From positions 1 through 10,721 of the forward strand of contig CAZBJH010000118.1 in the NCBI GenBank assembly GCA_964492185.1: a stretch of DNA of 10,721 nucleotides, written 5' to 3'. Made by a program: the position numbers and the translations under genes. Below the pieces are notes generated by a model, which saw only the letters and a program-made list of their open reading frames with translations, was not told where the DNA came from and did no database searches. Within the stretch, counting starts at the first letter, position 1. Each line of letters begins with the position of its first letter. The DNA comes from JAFGSZ01 sp964492185 (lineage in GTDB: Bacteria; Bacteroidota; Bacteroidia; Bacteroidales; UBA10428). Below, piece by piece: positions 5,914 through 10,721 of the stretch.

Positions 5914-8040
5914 TTATTCATACTTACCTGGCAGTTTCAGTAAAAAAGCATAATCAAGTGCTGTTTCGCGGTAACGTTCAAAACGTCCCGATGCGCCGGA
6001 ATGGCCGAAATCCATATTAGTGTGTAATAAGATCATTGCATCTCCTTTATTGTTCTCCCTGAGCCGGGCAATCCATTTCGCGGGTTCCCAGTATTGTACC
6101 TGGGAGTCGTGAAGGCCGGCAGTTACAAGTATGTTGGGATACTTTTTTGGTTTTACGTTATCATAGGGAGAATATGACAATATATAATTGTAATATTCCT
6201 TTTCGTTCGGATTACCCCATTCGTCATATTCGCCCGTGGTAAGCGGAATGCTTTCATCCAGCATAGTGGTCACAACATCAACAAAGGGTACTTTCGCGAT
6301 TACTCCTTTAAACAGCGATGGTTCCATGTTTATAACGGCACCTATCAAGAGTCCCCCGGCACTGCCACCCATGGCAAACAATTTTTCCGGACGGGTATAT
6401 TTTTGTTTGATAAGGTATTCCGCACAGCTGATAAAATCGGTAAATGTATTTTTTTTATTTAATAACTTTCCATCGTCATACCATTCACGACCTTTTATCT
6501 GTCCGCCCCTCACATGTGCTATGGCATAGGCAAAACCCCTGTCAAGCAAACTCAGTCTCACTGAGCTGAAGTAAGGATCCATGGTGTGCCCGTAAGAGCC
6601 ATAGCCATATAACAACAGTGGGTTGTCCCCGTTTTTCTTCATGCCTTTCCGGTATACTATGGAAACGGGGATTTCCTTTCCATCGTCTGCAACGGCAAAA
6701 AGTCTTTCCGCGTAATAATTGCCCGGTTCGAAATTACCTAGTACTTCCTGTTGTTTGAGCAATTCCCTTTCCCGGGTATCCATATTGTAATCGTAAGTTG
6801 AGTTTGGTGTGGTAAGCGAAGAATATCCGAAACGTAGTTTGGAACTCTCAAATTCCGGGTTTACAGAGATCCAGGTCTCATAAACCTGTTCCTCGAAATC
6901 AATATAATGGTCATTACCGCTTATCATATTAATGACACGCAAACCGGTCAGCCCGTCTATCCTTTCTTCCAACACCATATATTTGTTGAACAATTCCAGA
7001 TTTTGCAAATATATATTTTCCCTGTGTGGAATTACTTCTTTCCAATGGCTGACGTTTGTGCTGGTTTCCGTGGTGACCATCAATCTGAAATTTTTTGCAT
7101 CCAGATTGGTGAGGATATAAAAACGGTCATCAAAATGAAATATCCAGTATTCGTGTTCTTTTTCTCTTGGACTGAACAAAGTGAATGTACCTTCCGGTTT
7201 ATCCGCGGGTAAAAAACGGAATTCATTTGACAATGTGCTTGAAGATGCTATGATGATGTATTTTTTTGATTTGCTTTTATATACATGAACATCATAAGTA
7301 TCATCCTTTTCATGGTATATTTCCGTATCTTCATTTATTCCCGATCCTAAAGTATGTTTGAATATCTTGTATGACCGGAGAGTTTGTTCATGCCTGGAGG
7401 TATAAAACAGGGTTTTGTTGTCATTGGCCCAGGTTGAGCTGCCCGATGTATTGAACATTTTATCATCCAGGATCTTCCCGGTTTGCAGATCCTTAACGTG
7501 AATAATGTATTTTCTCCGGCCAAGTGTGTCCACGCCGAATGACAGCAGTTTATTATCGTTGCTGACCGAGAGTCCGGCTATATTGTAGTAACTATATCCG
7601 GCGGCCATATCATTTACATTGAGCATGATTTCCTCCGGGGCACCGGGGGATCCTTTTTTTCGGCAATAGACGGGATACTCCTTACCCTCTTCATAGCGTG
7701 TATAATAATAATAACCGTTCCGGAAATAAGGCACCGACATGTCCGTTTGCTTAATCCTCCCCGTGATCTCATCGTATAATTTCTCCTGTAATTCTTCTGT
7801 GTTTTTCATCATTTCCTTTGTATAGGCATTCTCTTTTTCAAGATATTCCAATACTTCCGGATTCTCCCTTTGATTTAACCAGTGATATTCATCGATACGT
7901 GTATGATCATGAATGGTAAGTTCTTTAGGTATCTTCTTAGCTGTGGGAGGTTTCATAGTGTCATTTCGTTTACAGGATAAAACAAGAACAGATCCGGTCA
8001 GGACGGGCAGCAGGACTAAAAGGGTTTTAATATTTCTCAT
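5914..8040 (-). CDS. ptrB: Oligopeptidase B-like S9A serine peptidase, predicted lipoprotein
   Basis: This is a prolyl-oligopeptidase-family peptidase closest in motifs to oligopeptidase B, which cleaves small peptides after Arg/Lys. The ATG at 8040 gives 708 aa. A GTG at 8061 would add 7 residues ahead of the signal and is less likely. The N-terminus is a lipoprotein signal: Arg/Lys, a hydrophobic core, then LVLSC with the lipid Cys at residue 23. A beta-propeller domain follows (about 30-430), then the alpha/beta hydrolase domain. The catalytic triad is visible: Ser560 in GGSAGG, Asp645 in AGLHDSQV and His680 in MDFGHSG. GEYDEWGNP is characteristic of oligopeptidase B. E. coli PtrB (686 aa) is cytoplasmic, whereas this one should be membrane-anchored, probably facing the periplasm. 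It converges with rnfA. The symbol is by family resemblance. Confidence 0.88.
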   Translation of the reverse strand: MRNIKTLLVLLPVLTGSVLVLSCKRNDTMKPPTAKKIPKELTIHDHTRIDEYHWLNQRENPEVLEYLEKENAYTKEMMKNTEELQEKLYDEITGRIKQTDMSVPYFRNGYYYYTRYEEGKEYPVYCRKKGSPGAPEEIMLNVNDMAAGYSYYNIAGLSVSNDNKLLSFGVDTLGRRKYIIHVKDLQTGKILDDKMFNTSGSSTWANDNKTLFYTSRHEQTLRSYKIFKHTLGSGINEDTEIYHEKDDTYDVHVYKSKSKKYIIIASSSTLSNEFRFLPADKPEGTFTLFSPREKEHEYWIFHFDDRFYILTNLDAKNFRLMVTTETSTNVSHWKEVIPHRENIYLQNLELFNKYMVLEERIDGLTGLRVINMISGNDHYIDFEEQVYETWISVNPEFESSKLRFGYSSLTTPNSTYDYNMDTRERELLKQQEVLGNFEPGNYYAERLFAVADDGKEIPVSIVYRKGMKKNGDNPLLLYGYGSYGHTMDPYFSSVRLSLLDRGFAYAIAHVRGGQIKGREWYDDGKLLNKKNTFTDFISCAEYLIKQKYTRPEKLFAMGGSAGGLLIGAVINMEPSLFKGVIAKVPFVDVVTTMLDESIPLTTGEYDEWGNPNEKEYYNYILSYSPYDNVKPKKYPNILVTAGLHDSQVQYWEPAKWIARLRENNKGDAMILLHTNMDFGHSGASGRFERYRETALDYAFLLKLPGKYE

Positions 8041-8074
8041 CTCGAGAGGGTATAAAATCACTATTCTATTTTAT

Positions 8075-8082
8075 CAAATATA
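8075..8082 (-). promoter_or_regulatory. Candidate -7 box of the peptidase gene
   Basis: On the minus strand this reads TATATTTG, a full TAnnTTTG match, about 35 bp before the ATG at 8040. No good -33 TTTG lies at the usual distance. Transcription would begin near 8068, only about 7 nt before the alternative GTG start (8061), which supports the ATG at 8040. The surrounding DNA is very AT-rich, so chance matches are easy. Confidence 0.4.
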
Positions 8083-8113
8083 TTTATTTAATATGTAATA
8101 ATAATGTTAATTC

Positions 8114-8148
8114 AAAAAAAAACCACTTACCGGGAAGTAAGTGGTTTT
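8114..8148 (-). terminator. Strong minus-strand intrinsic terminator
   Basis: A perfect 12-bp stem (8119-8130 pairing with 8137-8148; AAAACCACTTAC/GTAAGTGGTTTT) with a 6-nt loop is followed on the minus strand by a run that continues the T-rich arm to nine T residues. It lies 74 bp upstream of the peptidase start and 222 bp past the tex stop, beyond another terminator. It therefore either ends a separate short transcript or backs up tex termination. Confidence 0.8.
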
Positions 8149-8219
8149 ACAAGCATAATAAAAACATTTGAGGTAGGCTTTAAATTAAGTTATGATAAAA
8201 CTTAATTAGCCATAGCTGT
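8119..8219 (-). ncRNA. Candidate small RNA, about 100-105 nt
   Basis: This non-coding stretch has the architecture of a free-standing small RNA on the minus strand: a TATATTTG box (8225-8232) just upstream, a bulged hairpin at 8176-8211, and the strong terminator at its 3' end. In the hairpin, outer GGCT/AGCC pairs enclose a perfect 9-bp AATTAAGTT/AACTTAATT stem with a 7-nt loop and a 3-nt bulge. A terminator for tex lies upstream, so the downstream terminator needs another explanation. I recognise no known RNA family. The alternatives are a 5' attenuator leader of the peptidase gene or simply untranslated sequence. Confidence 0.3.
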
Positions 8220-8224
8220 TCAAG

Positions 8225-8232
8225 CAAATATA
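8225..8232 (-). promoter_or_regulatory. Candidate -7 box for the small RNA
   Basis: The minus-strand sequence is TATATTTG, an exact TAnnTTTG match. The expected -33 TTTG is not found at 17-21 bp: the region there is a T-run of the tex terminator. Evidence is limited to the -7 element and its position ahead of structured sequence. Confidence 0.3.
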
Positions 8233-8241
8233 GATGTAATA

Positions 8242-8276
8242 CACAAAAAATAAAATACTCTAAATGGAGTATTTTT
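8242..8276 (-). terminator. Probable tex terminator
   Basis: A 9-bp perfect stem (8252-8260 with 8267-8275; AAAATACTC/GAGTATTTT) and a 6-nt loop are followed on the minus strand by a T-rich tract (TTTTATTTTTT). It lies about 95 bp past the tex stop codon. The stem is AT-rich, so it is moderately stable. It also has TTTTT on the plus strand and could act in both directions. Confidence 0.65.
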
Positions 8277-8333
8277 CAATGTTTAACTATATTTTATTGA
8301 TTAGTAGTGGATTATAGGTATATGCCGATCATC

Positions 8334-8357
8334 TCAAACCAATTGTTTCAAACCAAT
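8334..8357. repeat. Short direct repeat TCAAACCAAT
   Basis: A 10-bp sequence is perfectly repeated at 8334-8343 and 8348-8357 with a 4-bp spacer, just past the tex stop codon. It could be a small duplication. No function can be assigned. Confidence 0.5.
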
Positions 8358-8369
8358 CACTTAAAGCTA

Positions 8370-10505
8370 TCACTTCTCTTCCGTTTCTTTTAAGGAGAGC
8401 TGTATTCTTTTCCTCCCGGCGTCCACTTCAAGCACTTTAACTTTAACATGTTGATTAAGTGTGACTATTTCATTCGGGTCCTTAACAAATCTGTTGGCCA
8501 GCTGGGAAATGTGTACCAGTCCGTCCTGCTTGACCCCGATATCGACAAATGCACCGAAATTTGTAATATTGGTTATTATACCCGGCAGTACCATACCGGG
8601 TTGTACATCTTCAATTTTATATATACCGTCGGCAAATTCAAATACCTTAATTTTGGTTCTCGGGTCACGACCTGGTTTTGCCAGTTCATGCATAATATCA
8701 TTGAGGGTAGGCAGGCCTGCATTTTCCTGAACATAATCATTAATGTTTATCTTATCGCGAAGCTCTTCATTATTTAATATATCATTAACACTGACTTTAA
8801 GATCTTTGGCCATCTTTTCAACAATAAAATAACTTTCAGGGTGCACGGCACTGTTGTCTAAAGGATTGCTTCCGTTTCTTATTCTTAAAAAGCCGGCAGC
8901 CTGCTCAAAAGTTTTATCTCCCATTCGGGGTACGGATCTCAATTCCTCCCTTGAATGGAATGAACCTTTTTCTTTACGAAAATCTACAATTTTTTGTGCC
9001 AGTTGAGGCCCCAGGCCTGAGACATATGTCAGCAAATGCCTGCTGGCAGTGTTTATATCCACACCCACCGCGTTCACACAACTTTCCACTACCTGATCCA
9101 GGCTGTCCTTAAGCAATACCTGGTCCACATCATGCTGATACTGTCCCACACCAATGGATTTAGGGTCGATTTTTACCAGCTCGGCAAGGGGATCTGTCAG
9201 TCTGCGTCCTATTGAGACTGCACCCCTGACTGTCACATCGTATTGAGGGAACTCTTCACGGGCGACTTTTGATGCTGAATATACGGAAGCGCCGGCTTCA
9301 TTGACTACAAACACCTGAATATTTCTGTCATACTTCAGTTTTTTAATAAATCGTTCGGTTTCACGGCTCGCGGTGCCATTACCAATGGCAATGGCTTCGA
9401 TTTTAAAGGCATTGACCAGTGAGGATATCTTTTTAGCTGCCTGTTTGGTTTCACTTTGGGGAGGATTGGGGTAAATGGTTTCATTGTGTACCAAATTTCC
9501 ATGGTTGTCAAGGCAGACCAGCTTGCAACCGGTGCGATACCCCGGGTCGAGTGCCAAAATACGTTTTTCACCGAGAGGAGGAGCCATAAGAAGCTGCCTC
9601 AGGTTTCCGGCAAACACACTTATGGCTTCTTTGTCAGCCGCTTCCTTCGAGCTGGCACGAAACTCATTTTCTATAGCGGGTTCGAGCAAGCGTTTGTATG
9701 ATTCATTAACAGCAAGCCTGACCTGCTCAGATACTTCATTCATGCCTTTTACAAAAATACCCTCAAGGGCTTTCAGGGATAAGGTTTCATCGGGAGCTAT
9801 CTTTACCCTGAGGAAACCTTCTGCTTCACCCCGGCGGATAGCAAGAACGCGGTGTGAGGGGCAATGTTTAAGCGGTTCGGAATAATCAAAATAGTCGGTA
9901 TATTTTATTCCTTCTTCATTTTTTCCCTTTACCAGGGCAGAAGTTACAAAAGCATGATGTTTAAATATGTTCCTAATACGGTCACGTGCCTGTTTGTTCT
10001 CATTTATCCATTCTGCAACTATATCCCGGGCACCCTGAAGGGCACTCCCAATATCGGGAACTTCTTCGTTTATAAACCCGGCAGCTTTATCCCCGATATT
10101 AATATTATCCTGCTTTATGATGATCTTAGCCAGGGGTTCCAAACCTTTTTCACGGGCCATGGATGCGCGGGTTTTTCGTTTGGGTTTATAGGGAAGGTAC
10201 AGGTCTTCCAGTTCGGTCAGAGAACCTGCATTAAGTAACTTTTCTTTCAGCCCGGGTGTGAGTTTCCCCTGTTCTTCTATTGTTTTTACAATGCTGTCCC
10301 TTCTCTTGTCAAGCTCTGCCAGTTTATTATACTGCTCTTTTATGGCAGTTATCATGACTTCATCAAGGCTCCCAGTAGCCTCTTTCCTGTATCTGCTTAT
10401 AAAAGGAATAGTGGCTCCTCCCGAAAGCAGCCGGATGGTGTTGCTAACCTGTTTTACATTTACAGATAAATCCCCGGCGATACGGTCCAGATGTTTTTCA
10501 GGCAT
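8370..10505 (-). CDS. tex: Tex-family RNA-binding transcription accessory protein
   Basis: Tex is a conserved cytoplasmic nucleic-acid-binding protein linked to transcription and RNA metabolism, with no known enzymatic activity required for its role. The 711-aa protein has the full family layout. The N-terminal helical Tex domain (about 1-200) includes ATIPFISRYRKEATGSLDE and LEDLYLPYKPKRKTRA. The YqgF/RNase H-like domain (about 315-440) includes ALDPGYRTGCK and GNGTASRETE. The helix-hairpin-helix region (about 472-545) includes VGVDINTAS and SGLGPQLAQKI. The C-terminal S1 RNA-binding domain (about 637-707) includes TNFGAFVDIGVKQDGLVHIS. It is complete and monocistronic as far as seen, with a promoter candidate upstream and a terminator downstream. 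The ATG at 10505 matches the family N-terminus. Confidence 0.95.
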   Translation of the reverse strand: MPEKHLDRIAGDLSVNVKQVSNTIRLLSGGATIPFISRYRKEATGSLDEVMITAIKEQYNKLAELDKRRDSIVKTIEEQGKLTPGLKEKLLNAGSLTELEDLYLPYKPKRKTRASMAREKGLEPLAKIIIKQDNINIGDKAAGFINEEVPDIGSALQGARDIVAEWINENKQARDRIRNIFKHHAFVTSALVKGKNEEGIKYTDYFDYSEPLKHCPSHRVLAIRRGEAEGFLRVKIAPDETLSLKALEGIFVKGMNEVSEQVRLAVNESYKRLLEPAIENEFRASSKEAADKEAISVFAGNLRQLLMAPPLGEKRILALDPGYRTGCKLVCLDNHGNLVHNETIYPNPPQSETKQAAKKISSLVNAFKIEAIAIGNGTASRETERFIKKLKYDRNIQVFVVNEAGASVYSASKVAREEFPQYDVTVRGAVSIGRRLTDPLAELVKIDPKSIGVGQYQHDVDQVLLKDSLDQVVESCVNAVGVDINTASRHLLTYVSGLGPQLAQKIVDFRKEKGSFHSREELRSVPRMGDKTFEQAAGFLRIRNGSNPLDNSAVHPESYFIVEKMAKDLKVSVNDILNNEELRDKININDYVQENAGLPTLNDIMHELAKPGRDPRTKIKVFEFADGIYKIEDVQPGMVLPGIITNITNFGAFVDIGVKQDGLVHISQLANRFVKDPNEIVTLNQHVKVKVLEVDAGRKRIQLSLKETEEK

Positions 10506-10545
10506 AAATAAGATCTTAATATATTATGTGTTTGGTTTTGGGGGG

Positions 10546-10576
10546 CAAAGATAATGATAATAATAGTTAATGTCAG
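10546..10576 (-). promoter_or_regulatory. Likely tex promoter
   Basis: On the minus strand, TATCTTTG (10546-10553) matches TAnnTTTG. CTGACA (10571-10576) lies 17 bp upstream, roughly where a -33 element would be, though it is not TTTG. Transcription would start near 10540, leaving a leader of about 35 nt before the tex ATG. No other good candidate is seen. Confidence 0.5.
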
Positions 10577-10637
10577 ATGAAGAGTCGGGAAACACTTTTT
10601 AACCTTTTCTGGATATTTTTGTTTTCAATATATTATA

Positions 10638-10721
10638 TAGTGTCCGTTTATAAAGTTAACAAAATGTTTAACTGGTCATGTGTCTGTTCAGAAGGTTCCA
10701 TTTGCAAGGCTCGCGCGGTCC
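10638..10721. mobile_element. Partial copy related to the 145-bp element, cut by the window edge
   Basis: Positions 10638-10677 match the left end of the element at 5763 (about 33 of 39 bases from AGTGTCCGTT onward), including the interior CAAAATGTTT segment, so the likeness goes past the terminal repeat. The next stretch (10680-10706, GTGTCTGTTCA...CCATTTGC) matches the reverse complement of that element's right end at about 22 of 27 bases. The two ends are thus side by side in direct orientation rather than inverted and 145 bp apart. This could be the multi-repeat end of a larger transposon, a nested or rearranged copy, or two element ends abutting. What lies beyond the window decides this. 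Confidence 0.55.

Noticed and set aside
8100..8290. CRISPR, tRNA or riboswitch in the 8062-8369 gap
   Set aside because: No repeat-spacer pattern, cloverleaf or known riboswitch core is visible. The structure is explained by terminators and, at most, a small RNA.
9456..9885. Plus-strand open frames opposite tex
   Set aside because: They are antisense shadows of a complete, well-conserved tex gene and show no family resemblance of their own.

Overview
The window reads as a Bacteroidota chromosome, probably Bacteroidales/Marinilabiliales-like. The evidence is the gene order rseC-rnfBCDGEA, Bacteroidota-type -7 promoter boxes (TAnnTTTG), moderate-to-low GC, few Shine-Dalgarno sequences and a lipoprotein-type S9 peptidase. 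No other sequence was available for comparison, so the taxonomy is inference.

Layout. Positions 1-295 carry no convincing gene. They begin with two imperfect 24-bp tandem repeats that look like the end of an insertion sequence, and they end in a likely promoter. Positions 296-5765 (+ strand) are one tight operon of seven genes: rseC, rnfB, rnfC, rnfD, rnfG, rnfE, rnfA. Every junction either overlaps or is at most 4 bp wide. It encodes the membrane Rnf complex (ferredoxin:NAD+ oxidoreductase, ion pumping) plus an RseC-type accessory protein. Positions 5762-5906 are a roughly 145-bp element with near-perfect terminal inverted repeats and no ORF (MITE-like). It fills the gap between rnfA and the convergent peptidase gene, and its left end contains the rnfA stop codon. 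Positions 5914-8040 (- strand) encode an oligopeptidase B-like serine peptidase with a lipoprotein signal. Positions 8062-8369 are non-coding but structured: two minus-strand intrinsic terminators flank a possible small RNA of about 105 nt. Positions 8370-10505 (- strand) encode the RNA-binding protein Tex. Positions 10506-10721 hold the likely tex promoter and, from about 10638, sequence related to both ends of the 145-bp element, running off the window.

How the genes work together. RnfB receives electrons from reduced ferredoxin through a chain of Fe-S clusters. RnfC carries the NADH/FMN and Fe-S sites. RnfD and RnfG carry covalent FMN. RnfA and RnfE are the paired membrane subunits that hold a [2Fe-2S] cluster through paired Cys residues. 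No ApbE flavin transferase, needed for RnfD/RnfG flavinylation, is present, so it must be encoded elsewhere. Tex and the peptidase are unrelated neighbours.

The genes themselves belong to known families. The less ordinary material lies in the spaces between them: the MITE-like element, the candidate small RNA, the IS-like end at the left edge, and two strong Shine-Dalgarno sequences inside the rnf operon.
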